In this document: piece after piece, positions 1-8,403 of the stretch
Layout of the letters: each line of letters begins with the position of its first letter
How positions within the stretch are numbered: the first letter of the stretch is position 1
DNA from: an uncultured Collinsella sp.
GTDB taxonomy: Bacteria; Actinomycetota; Coriobacteriia; Coriobacteriales; Coriobacteriaceae
Direction of reading: 5' to 3'
NCBI GenBank assembly: GCA_938023905.1
Contig: CALJCO010000033.1
Coordinates: 1-20,821 of the forward strand
DNA length: 20,821 bases
The notes under the pieces: model-generated
What the model saw: only the letters and a program-made list of their open reading frames with translations
What the model was told of the DNA's origin: nothing
Databases searched by the model: none
Translations under genes and position numbers: made by a program

Positions 1-111
1 CTTCCAGTGCATCGGCGCCAAGTCGAGGTAAGCCGGTCCGTCGGGTCCAGCGTCCTCCAGCACAGCCGCGCACAGTGGCTTGTCCGATTTATATTCAGTT
101 GGGCGTACCAT
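1..111 (-). CDS. Possible 5' end of an unidentified gene running off the left edge
   Basis: On the minus strand an ATG at 111 opens a frame with no stop through position 1 (37 codons, beginning MVRPTEYKSDKPLC). The codons look protein-like, with a PAYLDLAPMHW stretch just before the edge. There is no convincing ribosome site upstream and I recognise no family. On the + strand a short frame ends in TAA at 29-31 and could equally be the tail of a gene entering from the left. Either reading needs the flanking sequence. Confidence 0.3.
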   Translation of the reverse strand, partial: MVRPTEYKSDKPLCAAVLEDAGPDGPAYLDLAPMHWK

Positions 112-406
112 CCGAAATATCCGTTTACTTCGCTTCGGGCGCTCGTATTGTATCGCAGATGAGCTTGCATCCCGGCGATGGTCGAACGCGGCGCCGAGCA
201 TTCTCCCGGTACCGTTCCTCTGATGTGCGACATGAGGTTTCGTGTTGCTCGTTTGGACCGGGGCGGCAGAGCGACTGCATGACGTCGAGTTGCGCCGTCT
301 GAGGCCATCACAATGGTTATCGAGGTGCCTGACGGGAATTCGCCGCGGAGAAACGGAAAGGCTTTCCGATCCTGATCAAGCAGGTTCGGAACTACCGTCA
401 TTGGAA
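112..406. other. Non-coding stretch with no recognised feature
   Basis: No convincing gene is seen. A + strand frame at 75-302 has no ribosome site and an arginine/serine-rich composition typical of a chance frame. A short perfect inverted repeat with almost no loop (CGGAAAG/CTTTCCG, about 356-370) lies just past the end of the minus-strand gene at 407-2443, but it lacks a T-run and is not a clear terminator. Confidence 0.4.
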
Positions 407-2443
407 CTATTCTGACTCAGCATCACAGACAGATTCATGCTTCTTTGCGATCAACTTCTTTGCGAGTTCGAAGACGCTTTCGTCGTAATATGGCCAATCT
501 ACGAAGTTTTCGAGGCACCCGCTGCCCGTTGCGGCCGACAGCTCATCGTTTATCTTGAGTGTAATCGCGACGAGCAAGGTCAGCATGCGATAGTAATCGG
601 TTCGAATGTTCACCGCATTAGGGTCGGCGATCGGTGAATGCGCATGGTCGTATCTGTTCCTGAGACCCTGTGAGTTAGGGAAAAAGGCGTCGTTGAACAT
701 GTAATCGAGATATGCAGCCTCGTCGGGTGTGAACAGCTTGCCGCAGTACGACAGCATTTCGTCTGAGACAAGGCCATCGATGAGCGCTAAATCACCGTCT
801 CCGCATCCCCTAAGCGCAATTGCGCCATTATCCCAAACGGCCTTCAGGCAAATTGATCGAGGGGTTGGGGAGAGAGCGCCTGTTTCTTCGCACGCACTTA
901 CTAGCTGTCGGTCGACTAATTGCTGGAGCACCTCGACGTATGCAGCATCGTAATCGTCAAAAGTGACCATAGCGTTTGAAATCAAATCGAAGAAGCAGCG
1001 AGCGCGATCGCGGTGGCCTCTCCTGTATGTCAGCATGCACTGGTCGGAGAACAGGTAGAATCCCCATTTGTAAAAGCAGGCTCCGTCGACTGCGTACTTT
1101 TTCTCAGAGAGTGCGTTGAGGGTTCCAAAAGTTTTAAAGCTCTCATAAGGGAAATAGTCGCCGTCGATTTTTCCAATCCTCAAATATATTGAATAGGACT
1201 TAACGGCGCGCTCGATCTCTGGCCCTATCGACTTGCATTTGTCGAGCCACGAAGTTCCTCTTGTCGGTAGCGCCAAGGTGAATCCGCTGATAGAGTACTC
1301 TTCTTCGAAATAATCGTTGTACGTCCATTCGAGCGCATCTTCGAGCCTTGAACCGCGGCTTTCGAGGAAATTCGCGTATGCGATAACTTCGACATTGGCA
1401 AGAGATTCCCGCATGCTGGAGATCGTATTCATTCGATATTCCCCCAGCACATGGGACCCCAGCGTCGCGAGCAGGCCGCTCTCCTCGTGGGAGTGAGCAG
1501 GCGCGGACATGAGACCGCTTCGGTCTACTACATCCAGTAGATATCTGCAATTGTTCATGATGCTTGCATTATCGGTATATTTGGCAAGCCACGTTTCGCT
1601 AAAGCTGTAGGTCAAGGTTAGGCCTTCGGCCTTTACGCCCTTGCAAGCAATCTGTTCAGGGTCGATCCGCACCCCGGCGCCGTACTTAAGCCCAGTACCT
1701 TGCGGGAATATCGCATCCATAGCCTCATCGTGGGCGCGCTTTGCTCGCACCTTGACGTCCGGCGAGGGAGAGAATCTGCATTTCGTAGCGCCAGAAGGCC
1801 AATTGAAAAGGACCTCCATATAATTCGGGTTGGCGCGCTGGTCGTCAAGGTAGCCTGCCATAATCGAATCGAAGTCGCCCTGGGAAAGGCATTTGGGGAG
1901 GTAGATTGCGTTCTGGCTCCTTGATTCCGTCGCATACTCGCGAATGAGCAGCTCAGCTGAATAATACGGGTTGTCAACTAGTGATTTTCTTATCTCTGCA
2001 TCGAATAATTTGACGAGCTTGTCGTTCTCCAAGATAGGAGCTAGGCATTCGATGTGCCGCGAGAGAAGTTCGTCAATTTCCTCGCCGGAGATCATCTTCT
2101 CTGCGCCGCAGGCGTGCACCAGGCCCCAGAACTGAGTGGCGTACTGCATCTCGAGTTCCTCGTAAATACCAAGGATTCCCGAAGACGCGAGCGTCTCCCT
2201 CGAATACTTGCAAGCATTCGCGAAGAGCGCGGAAACAACGCTTGCAACATCGATGCCTTCAGCTTTCTCGAACAATTCAGGGACCGTTTCGAATGTGAGC
2301 TTGAGTTGATGTGCCTCTATTGCGTCGTTAATCGTCGCGATTTGAATGTGAGGACCCTCCTTCAGGATACGGTCCATGAAAGCTCCTACAGCCCAGTCAT
2401 TGCGGCCATAGGAAACAATCCTAGTGTGGTTGAAGTCTCGCAA
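407..2443 (-). CDS. Large hypothetical protein with C-terminal HEPN-like motif
   Basis: This is a 678-residue soluble protein with no signal peptide or membrane segment. I do not recognise the N-terminal 550 residues. Near the C-terminus the segment GLRNRYDHAHSP gives R595-x4-H600 (and also R597-x4-H602), followed by a helical stretch (YYRMLTLLVAITLKI). This is the arrangement of the R-x4-6-H signature in HEPN ribonuclease domains, as in LRNxxxH-type C-terminal domains of abortive-infection proteins. The HEPN assignment is inference from this motif alone. The start is a TTG at 2443, chosen because GAGAAAGG lies six bases upstream; no ATG fits as well. The gene stands alone, converging on nothing recognisable at its 3' end and divergent from ugd end 1. 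The frame is intact. Its place in a defence-rich island makes an RNA-cleaving abortive-infection role plausible. Confidence 0.7.
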   Translation of the reverse strand: MRDFNHTRIVSYGRNDWAVGAFMDRILKEGPHIQIATINDAIEAHQLKLTFETVPELFEKAEGIDVASVVSALFANACKYSRETLASSGILGIYEELEMQYATQFWGLVHACGAEKMISGEEIDELLSRHIECLAPILENDKLVKLFDAEIRKSLVDNPYYSAELLIREYATESRSQNAIYLPKCLSQGDFDSIMAGYLDDQRANPNYMEVLFNWPSGATKCRFSPSPDVKVRAKRAHDEAMDAIFPQGTGLKYGAGVRIDPEQIACKGVKAEGLTLTYSFSETWLAKYTDNASIMNNCRYLLDVVDRSGLMSAPAHSHEESGLLATLGSHVLGEYRMNTISSMRESLANVEVIAYANFLESRGSRLEDALEWTYNDYFEEEYSISGFTLALPTRGTSWLDKCKSIGPEIERAVKSYSIYLRIGKIDGDYFPYESFKTFGTLNALSEKKYAVDGACFYKWGFYLFSDQCMLTYRRGHRDRARCFFDLISNAMVTFDDYDAAYVEVLQQLVDRQLVSACEETGALSPTPRSICLKAVWDNGAIALRGCGDGDLALIDGLVSDEMLSYCGKLFTPDEAAYLDYMFNDAFFPNSQGLRNRYDHAHSPIADPNAVNIRTDYYRMLTLLVAITLKINDELSAATGSGCLENFVDWPYYDESVFELAKKLIAKKHESVCDAESE

Positions 2444-2512
2444 CGCTAGCCTTTCTCGCGTAATGCCGACTGTGTTAGAGTACCGCGGATTTGACCTCGT
2501 GGGTGATCAACG

Positions 2513-2938
2513 ATGGCGCCTAGTGGGGTCCTTGATGAAAGGCGAATAGACCTTGAGATCCCTGCCGCACACCGCTCCTTCCCTTATGATGCCAGACTTG
2601 GTGAGTACGCGTTGTTGGTCAAAGAGGGCCTTGCCAATAAGGTTGCTGTAATCAAAGGCCCCGAGGTACACGTCGGCGTACGCCACTATAAGTTCAACTC
2701 CGGTAACTTCCGCGCGAGCTCCATCCAGGGCGTCATGAAGCGCGCGATGGCCAAGGGCGCGCCCGTGGTTGTCTACGAGCCCACGCTAGACGCGCCGAAG
2801 TTCTTCGGCTCCGAGGTGACCCACGACCTAGAGGCCTTCAAGGCCGGCTGCGACGTGATCGTCGCCAACCGCTGGAGCGACGAGCTCGCGGACGTGGCGG
2901 ACAAGGTGTACACGAGGGATTTGTTTAAGAGGGACTAG
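2513..2938 (+). pseudogene. ugd 3' end, copy 1 (UDP-glucose 6-dehydrogenase C-terminal fragment)
   Basis: The last 75 or so codons (from about 2690) match the C-terminus of UDP-glucose 6-dehydrogenase, including NFRASSIQGVMKR, VVYEPTLDAP, DLEAFKAGCDVIVANR and the closing VYTRDLFKRD. That region is the UDP-binding C-terminal domain; the NAD-binding and catalytic-cysteine domains are absent, so this cannot be an enzyme. The frame extends upstream with about 55 unrelated or highly diverged codons from an ATG at 2513 that lacks a good ribosome site. From about 2708 the DNA is nearly the same as ugd copy 2 but carries more differences than copies 2 and 3 show between them (for example AMAKGAP for VKAKGVP). 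Its last bases (GATTTGTTTAAGAGGGA) and the GGGGAGAG after the stop match copy 3, not copy 2. I read it as a recombination scar at a ugd end. Confidence 0.8.
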
Positions 2939-3180
2939 GGGAGAGTGGCCGCCCGAGCTGGGCTAAATTATTTCACGCTAACTATGTGCAGAATCCATTC
3001 TTAGATTGTGTTTGATGGCGAGCAAAAAAGCCATCCTGCCCCCATAATTTATTGTGTTACCTAATATGACTACAGGTCGCACTTTTTCTTCCATCTCGGC
3101 CAAACCCGCAGACAGCCATCGTTATGGTATCCATTACATTATTTCGATTACGTTGACTCCATGAGGGTAAACCATGTTCA

Positions 3181-3209
3181 ATGCAGAACGCATCGTTACT
3201 GTTCTGCAT
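3181..3209. promoter_or_regulatory. Inverted repeat upstream of the 3251 operon
   Basis: Perfect 9-bp arms ATGCAGAAC (3181-3189) and GTTCTGCAT (3201-3209) are separated by 11 bases, so the half-site centres are 20 bp apart, about two helical turns. The repeat lies 42 bases before the ATG at 3251, and a TTGACT hexamer lies at 3153-3158. The geometry suits a dimeric repressor operator, but a leader hairpin is also possible. No T-run follows, so it is not a terminator. Confidence 0.45.
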
Positions 3210-3250
3210 ATCGAACGATTTAGTTGTCAACCATTGTCGGAGGTCTAAAT

Positions 3251-4258
3251 ATGGAGATAACCTCAAACGTACATGTCCCTTTGGAGTCCAACTCTCTGCC
3301 TGACCAGATCGCTGCAGTTCTCTCAAAACATCCGGCGCTTTACTATCCCACCAAGCTTGAGAACTCTCAAGTTTTGCTTCATCCTGACAAGGGGAGCTTC
3401 TCTGGGGATCCATTTTCCGATACTTTTAATACCTATAATACGGCTCTGTTTGATTCGGTACGCCAGATGATCCGCTATGAAAAGTCCCTCACTGCTTGGA
3501 GTACCGTTGTTGCGGACATTGACTCCAAAGATGTCAGAAACACCCTCATTATGGATTACGTTTATCCCGTCTTTAGATTCCTGGCAGATATTCCGAACGT
3601 CTTTAAGGATCAGCTCGTTAGCGCGTGCGTTAAGCTTGCGACCATCTCTAAGGGTGACTATTCCCTAGTAGACATTGATACCGCCAAAAATGGGGTGCCC
3701 CGGTGCGACTGGTATAAAGAACTGCAAAGGGGCTGCTCCGATTCCACACTTGGAAATCAACTCATAACTATTATTAATGGGGACCTATTTAATTACCCGG
3801 ATGCCAAGCATTTTAGAGAGTTTCATGGCCATGCGGCTCATGACCTTACTCCCACGTTGGTTTCCGGTGTCAACCAGAGCTATTCAGCTGGTGCTGCCGT
3901 TTCTATCCAAACCCATACAGCGCCGATCAATTTGCCCAATGAGCTTGATGTCATCGATCGGCACCGACTACGCATCCAAAACGCCTATGTGCTATTTGGC
4001 AACTACGCCACAACATTGCAGCATGACTACGAGAATTTCTTGGCAACGAGGAACGCGGGCTAAAATAATACTTATGACTTGCACGAACTTTGCAGGGCGA
4101 TGCTTTTCGGTAGCAAGACCGAGCATAATCCAATTAAAGCTAACGGAACCGTATTAACGGTGCAGAAGACCTTGGTGAATCGCAGACCGGTCGCAAGCTC
4201 CATTGATCCCGTCTTTGAATTGATGAGTTTGGTTATGGACTATCGCATGCAGCAGTGA
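3251..4258 (+). pseudogene. Possible HEPN-like protein gene, interrupted by an in-frame TAA at 4061
   Basis: The ATG at 3251 is preceded by GGAGG with a seven-base spacer, which makes it better than the upstream TTG at 3224. Translation gives 270 residues ending at TAA 4061-4063. The same frame then stays open for another 64 codons (NNTYDLHELCRAMLFGS onward) to TGA at 4256-4258, 11 bases before the next gene. The continuation reads like normal protein, so the gene was probably about 335 codons and has acquired a nonsense codon; alternatively the 270-residue form is functional. No family is firmly recognised. The segment around R189 (HFREFHGHAAHDL) contains R-x4-H and sits in a helical context, which is weak support for a HEPN-type fold. 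It is the first gene of an operon with the membrane protein at 4270, placed between two ugd ends. Confidence 0.6.
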
Positions 4259-4269
4259 AAGGAATCTAA

Positions 4270-4902
4270 ATGGACTGGCAGGCTATTTCTGCAGTAGGGT
4301 CAATACTGTGCGCGGTGGCTACATTCTTTGCGGCGCTCGTGGCATTAGCAATGGGCTGCAGCGAACACAAGACGAGCATTTATGCACGTGGAATCTTTTT
4401 TGAAGATAATCGCTATGATTTGATAGAGCATCATCCAAATTGTTTCAATATTGAGATTATATGTGACGGCAATCAGCCGGTGTATATCACTCATGTTCTC
4501 GAGGGGGCAAGGTTTAAGAAAAGCGCCCGTGGAGCTAAGGGCTGGCTCGAGTCAAGAACTCATTTCCGCGAATGGGCGATGGTGGGCAGAGGCATTCCTA
4601 ATTTAAGGAAACCAAAATACTGGACTCTACATCCTTTAAGCGGCGCGATGAAGCTTCAGCCAGGTGAAGTAGTGCGCTTTACAATTAGTTTTACAAGGCT
4701 CCAGGCGATCCAAAAAGAACGAAAGGAACTAGGCATTTTCGACCTTGATGCCCCCTTGTCTTTTTATGCTCTTGATGTGTCTGGGAAGAAATTTAAGATA
4801 CATTCTGGCGCAACGCCAAATTCTTTTCTAGAAGAAGCGACTGCAAAAATGACAAGGATATCTCCTCTAACAGGAGAGCCGGTTCGGAATAAAGTCCAGT
4901 AG
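4270..4902 (+). CDS. Membrane-anchored hypothetical protein (one N-terminal TM)
   Basis: This 210-residue protein has an N-terminal hydrophobic helix (about residues 6-29, ISAVGSILCAVATFFAALVA) followed by a mostly beta-strand domain. That topology suggests a membrane-anchored cytoplasmic or surface beta-sandwich. AAAGGAA lies six bases before the ATG, and only 11 bases separate it from the stop of the previous frame, so the two are probably co-transcribed. The stop codon (TAG, 4900-4902) abuts the first recognisable base of ugd copy 2 exactly, which marks a recombination junction. I know no function. The layout (short N-terminal TM, beta domain, ugd-end neighbour) is the same as that of the broken gene at 6253-6866, although I see no strong residue identity between them. 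Confidence 0.7.
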   Translation: MDWQAISAVGSILCAVATFFAALVALAMGCSEHKTSIYARGIFFEDNRYDLIEHHPNCFNIEIICDGNQPVYITHVLEGARFKKSARGAKGWLESRTHFREWAMVGRGIPNLRKPKYWTLHPLSGAMKLQPGEVVRFTISFTRLQAIQKERKELGIFDLDAPLSFYALDVSGKKFKIHSGATPNSFLEEATAKMTRISPLTGEPVRNKVQ

Positions 4903-5259
4903 AACCGCACCAGCAAGGACTTCGTGGCCGATGAGGTGCTGCAGATGGTGTGGGACCGCGTGTACGCCGGCAAGGAGAGGCCGGTCGTGGGCGTCTACCG
5001 CCTGACGATGAAGTCCAACTCCGACAACTTCCGCGCGAGCTCCATCCAGGGCGTCATGAAGCGCGTGAAGGCCAAGGGCGTGCCCGTGGTGGTCTACGAG
5101 CCCACGCTGGACGCGCCGGAGTTCTTCGGCTCCGAGGTCACCCACGACCTGGAGGCCTTCAAGGCCGGCTGCGACGTGATCGTCGCCAACCGCTGGAGCG
5201 ACGAGCTCGCGGACGTGGCGGATAAGGTGTACACGCGCGATCTCTTCAAGCGCGACTAG
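4903..5259 (+). pseudogene. ugd 3' end, copy 2
   Basis: Starting immediately after the TAG of the previous gene, the frame reads NRTSKDFVADEVLQMVWDR, then VVGVYRLTMKSNSDNF and on to VYTRDLFKRD at 5259. This is the longest of the four Ugd C-terminal pieces, about 118 codons. The NRT motif begins the hinge and C-terminal UDP-binding domain of the family; everything upstream, including the NAD-binding domain, is missing. No start codon with a ribosome site exists at the junction, so it is probably not translated as a separate protein. Its last codons (CGCGATCTCTTCAAGCGC) differ from the shared end of copies 1 and 3, and it is followed by a strong terminator. It therefore looks like the original, native 3' end of the gene. 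Confidence 0.85.
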
Positions 5260-5282
5260 CGAGCTTTCTCGGAGCGATAAGA

Positions 5283-5320
5283 GGCCCCCAGCCACCACGC
5301 GGTGGCTGGGGGCCTTTCTT
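5283..5320 (+). terminator. Rho-independent terminator after ugd copy 2
   Basis: Perfect 14-bp arms, GGCCCCCAGCCACC (5283-5296) and GGTGGCTGGGGGCC (5301-5314), enclose an ACGC loop and are followed by TTTCTTGTTT. This is a very stable intrinsic terminator that would end transcription from the 3251/4270 operon and from any native ugd. Confidence 0.9.
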
Positions 5321-5581
5321 GTTTAGGGCAAGCCATGGAGGCGTTGTGCATATCATTCGTTCGTCGCGACGCCACTTTCCATGACAGCAGGTGCCTTACC
5401 GGTCGTTGGCGCAATAGTATTTATCAAAATGTATATGTCAATGATTATTTTGGCATGTTATGCTCGCGGAATATGGCCGTCTGGGCATCGAAAGCTGACA
5501 CTCGGAACGGGAGGGCAGCGCTATCATAGCCGGGCATCAAAACCCCAATTCAATCTCCGTCGTCCGTAGGGAGGCCGCGCC
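5321..5581. other. Intergenic region before the 5582 gene
   Basis: This region has no convincing gene. It becomes AT-rich around 5415-5465, where a promoter for the 5582 gene is likely, but I cannot pick a -35/-10 pair with confidence. The ribosome site TAGGGAGG (5567-5574) lies seven bases before the ATG at 5582. Confidence 0.4.
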
Positions 5582-6146
5582 ATGCTTGCCATCGCCGAGC
5601 TCCTCACCAAGGCCCTCGAGACCCTCTTCAGGCGCAAGACGGTCAATGTGGCTGCGTTCGCCAACAGCGACGGGCCCGTTAGCGACATCCCCCTGGGCTA
5701 CTTCTCCAGCGACCGCATCAAGAAGCACCCCGAGAAGCCGATCAACAGAATTGCGACTGAGCGCTTCGTGATTATGGCGAGGGCCGCGCTTTCGGGGGAC
5801 TCCTACTACGACGTGCTGACCGTCTCCTCGCGCGCGCCGCATCCTCGTGAAAAGCTTCGACGCTGTGACGCGCGACTTCGTGATCGTGGGGGCCAATGCC
5901 GGCGAATACGGGTTCATAGCGGGAGCCCAGGTCGCGTTCCTGCAACGCGTCATGGGTCTGGTCGTCGGCAAGGAGGCCGTTGATAAGGACGAGGTGGCGC
6001 GTGCCCTTGCCAACGAAGCACGGGCCGCGCTCGCGGCCCAACCCTCGACGGGCAAGCACCTGCGTGTGGCGGCTCCGGGCGGCAGGCGCTGTGGCCAAAT
6101 TAAAGGGTCTTCGAGAACAACACAGCTTCGCGCGGACGCGCCGTAA
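5582..6146 (+). pseudogene. Frameshifted hypothetical gene
   Basis: The ATG at 5582 has a good TAGGGAGG site. The first frame encodes about 85 protein-like residues (MLAIAELLTKALETLF ... GDSYYDVLTVSS) and then turns arginine-rich after 5825. Another frame takes over there, reading RILVKSFDAVTRDFVIVG, GEYGFIAGAQVAFLQRVM and KEAVDKDEVARALANEAR, and ends at TAA 6144-6146. The switch falls in a CG-dinucleotide run (TCGCGCGCGCC, about 5828-5838), a slippage-prone tract. The joined product would be about 187 residues with no signal peptide or TM segment. I do not recognise the family. It is monocistronic, faces the convergent membrane-protein gene at 6253-6866, and is probably inactive. Confidence 0.6.
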
Positions 6147-6252
6147 ACGCTGTCGCCCCCACACGGGGCCACTTCATGAAGCCCGCCGTCAAACAATGGA
6201 GCATCCGAAAAATTCTCGGGCGCTCCAAAACCAAGTCCATCTTTATTTGCTG

Positions 6253-6866
6253 CTACCGCTTCTTGAGCAGCACCCAATCGAGGTCGGGCTCGAACACGCG
6301 CGGCTTCCAATCCCCGGCGATTTCGTCGATGTGCAGTGATATGCGCCTGTCACGCTCGTCAAAGTAATCGAGTCTGAGCTCGTCGAAATCGGGCACGTTT
6401 TCATGCTTTAGGCAGAAAAGGCACTTCTTGTTCACGATGCTGTTGGGAGGCAGCGTGAAAGAATACGAGTTATGGGCATCCTCCTCGCCATACTCTGAAG
6501 TTGTCACTTCAGTAACCTTTCCCCCGCAGCTCGCTTTTTCTCTGTGTATTCGATTTGCACAGTTTTAGCGACTTCCTTGCCGTTCCTGTAGGGAACAACA
6601 TCGACGTTTCGGACCACCCGCGAACGTCCCGTCGTGTTCTGGAACTCGAGCTTGAGCGGCACAACAAGCAAAGATTGCCCGCCGTCCTCGTGAAATCCCC
6701 ATCTCTTCTTATTGTCAACGACCGTGCGTTTAGCGTAAATTCTAAGCTTTCCCTTGCGATCAAGCCACCTTGTAATGAGCATAATTACAAAGCTGCTAAA
6801 GAAGCCTATGAACCCGCCAATGAGAGTATCGGCACTGCCGGCTAAGAGGAATGCGAGATGTTGCAC
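6253..6866 (-). pseudogene. One-TM membrane protein gene split by a frameshift (or coupled pair)
   Basis: The first part starts with a GTG at 6866 behind GAAGGGAAGG and encodes 120 residues: an N-terminal hydrophobic segment (about 9-32, SADTLIGGFIGFFSSFVIML), a basic stop-transfer stretch, and beta strands (LKLEFQNTTGRSRVVRNVDV). It stops at 6504. A second frame begins with a GTG overlapping that stop (GTGA, 6504-6507) and continues for 84 residues with SYSFTLPPNSI and FDELRLDYFDERDRRI. The two parts read as one continuous small-membrane-protein layout, so I favour a single gene of about 200 codons carrying a 1-nt frameshift. The GTGA overlap leaves translational coupling of two proteins possible. 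Its ribosome site lies inside the trailer of ugd copy 4. Function unknown. Confidence 0.6.
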
Positions 6867-6874
6867 AAGGCCTT

Positions 6875-7000
6875 CCCTTCTAGTCTCTTAAACAAATTGC
6901 GAGTCTACACCTTGTCCGCAACGTCCGCGAGCTCGTTGCCCAACGTTTGGTGACAATCACGTGGCACCCCTCTTGAACGCCTCAAGGTCGTGTGTGTCTC
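6875..7000 (-). pseudogene. ugd 3' end, copy 4 (decayed, inverted)
   Basis: Read on the minus strand, this segment aligns with the last 120 or so bases of the other ugd ends: THDLEAFK is preserved near 6975-6998, then CGAGCTCGCGGACGT, GCGGACAAGGTGTA and finally AATTTGTTTAAGAGACTAG. It has small indels, a shifted frame and a premature stop, so it is older or under no selection. Its 5' side is cut by the IS110 element. Its 3' side runs directly into the start of the membrane-protein gene at 6866, whose ribosome site overlaps the trailer. Confidence 0.7.
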
Positions 7001-8364
7001 CTACAGGTGGAACTGCTGCTCGGTGAGCCACCTGCTCGTCGGAAGGGAGGTCAACATCAGGGTGACCGAGTCGACGGTCGAGGTGTTCCCGGCTGGAGAG
7101 CGAGTGGCGCACCCGCCCATGCCCTCCGGGCCGCGCAACCGCCACTCCACCAGGGAGTCCGACGTGTCACTAACAGGGTAGCGTCCCGAATGACGCTCCT
7201 GTGGGCTGTCAAGTCCTTTACTGGCCGACATTTTGGCATTCAGGTAGCGGTCGTATTCGCGTCTGATTTCCTCGTGGGGGCATACGTCTCTTTCTATTTC
7301 GCTGAGTCTTACATTCGGCACGTTAAGCTCTCGGGCAATCTGCTGCTGGGTCAGGCTGAGCGATTTTCTCATCGCCGCAAGTTCCTCGCCCCGGGCGTAC
7401 TTCAGCCTCATGGGGTGCCGCAACGTCGAGTAAACCTCCCTGGCTATGAATCTCTTTAGGCAGCGCATGGCCTCTCGCTTCGTCTTGCCGTCGGACTTGC
7501 GCTTTGCCATGTAGGCGAGCGTTCTCTCGTCCCCGCTCATCCTGCTTACGGCAATCATGTGGAGAGCTTTATTGGCCTGCCTGTTCCCGCCGCGGTTGAG
7601 CCTGTGCCTGTCGGTCTTTCCGCTGGAGGCGGGAATGGGGGACACGCCGCAGATCGAAGCGAAACTTGCCTCGCTCGGGATGCGCTCCGGGTTGTCGCCC
7701 GCGGCGATCGCGAGTTCCGCGGCGTTGACGGTGCCGCACCCCTTCACCTGCAGGAGGGCTGGCGCATTGGCCTCGATGAGCCGATGCATGGCGCCCTCCA
7801 ATTGGCCTGCTTTCTCATCGAGCTCCAGCCAGGTCCTGGCGAGCGCCCTCAGGGACGCAAGCAGCGGCCCGGCGACGTCGTCTTCCGCATTCGGGCGGCA
7901 AGACCCCAGTTTCCTGTACAGGCTCGCTCCCTTGAGCGGCCGGTATTTGGTCCTGACCCGCTCCGGGGCCGACACCAAGAGGGAGCCTATGGCGTTGGAT
8001 ACGCTGGTCATGATGTTGACGTGTATGGATCTCGCCACCGTAAGGGCGCGCAGGCCCTCAACCCACTCGTTGTGGGACTTCGGCACTATGCCCTTTCCGG
8101 CAGCCACCGCGCGGGCAGCGTGCTCGGCGTCGATGCCATCGGTTTTGCCCTCTCCGACTCGCCTCTTTTCCCTCTTGGGGCGAAGTACTTCGAAGACGTC
8201 ATAGCCGCGTTCCATGAGGTAGGAGCATAGACATGCGCCATACGACGTCGTCCCCTCCATGCCTACCGCCACGCAGCCCGACGGGTCGCCGATTTCCTCC
8301 GCAAGTTGTTTGTAGCCCCATGTGGGTAAATTCAGTCGGCACTGACAATGCTGTTGTCAGCCAT
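7001..8364 (-). pseudogene. IS110-family transposase, damaged at the 5' end
   Basis: The frame from 8272 to 7001 encodes an IS110-type DEDD transposase: EGTTSYGACLCSYL and KTDGIDAEHAARA in the N-terminal RuvC-like half, and LLQVKGCGTVNAAELA, GVSPIPASSGKTDRHRLNRGGN and REAMRCLKRFIARE in the transposase_20 half with its conserved serine. After this comes an added helix-turn-helix tail (MRKSLSLTQQQIAREL), which I recall from some actinobacterial IS110 proteins. The original start is probably the ATG at 8364 behind AGGGAGG, reading MADNSIVSAD and then TGA. The region that should carry the first catalytic aspartate (VGIDVGK-type motif) is lost through a deletion and frameshift, so the enzyme should be dead. 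The C-terminal 70 codons run through what looks like the non-coding IS end into ugd copy 4. Confidence 0.8.
7102..7147. other. Stem-loop in the IS110 3' end segment
   Basis: Perfect 8-bp arms GAGTGGCG (7102-7109) and CGCCACTC (7140-7147) flank a GC-rich 30-base interior within the 200 bases after the conserved transposase domain. IS110/IS1111 elements carry a structured guide (bridge) RNA in a non-coding end. Because only about 40 bases lie upstream of the transposase start, this downstream segment is the likelier place for such a remnant. This is speculative. Confidence 0.25.
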
Positions 8365-8403
8365 GTTGAATCCTCCCTATTCCACGAGTAAGGCGACCTC
8401 GCG

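Noticed and set aside
75..302. 75-codon + strand ORF
   Set aside because: No ribosome site, chance-like composition, and it overlaps a more plausible minus-strand start at 111.
3057..3413. Minus-strand ORF over the start of the 3251 gene
   Set aside because: Antisense to a better-supported gene with a GGAGG site; Ser/Arg/Trp-rich shadow composition.
5537..6310. 257-codon minus-strand ORF
   Set aside because: Arginine/alanine-rich antisense shadow of the frameshifted 5582 gene, with no ribosome site.
7559..8230. Long + strand ORFs over the IS110 transposase
   Set aside because: Antisense frames in GC-rich transposase DNA; conserved motifs lie on the minus strand.
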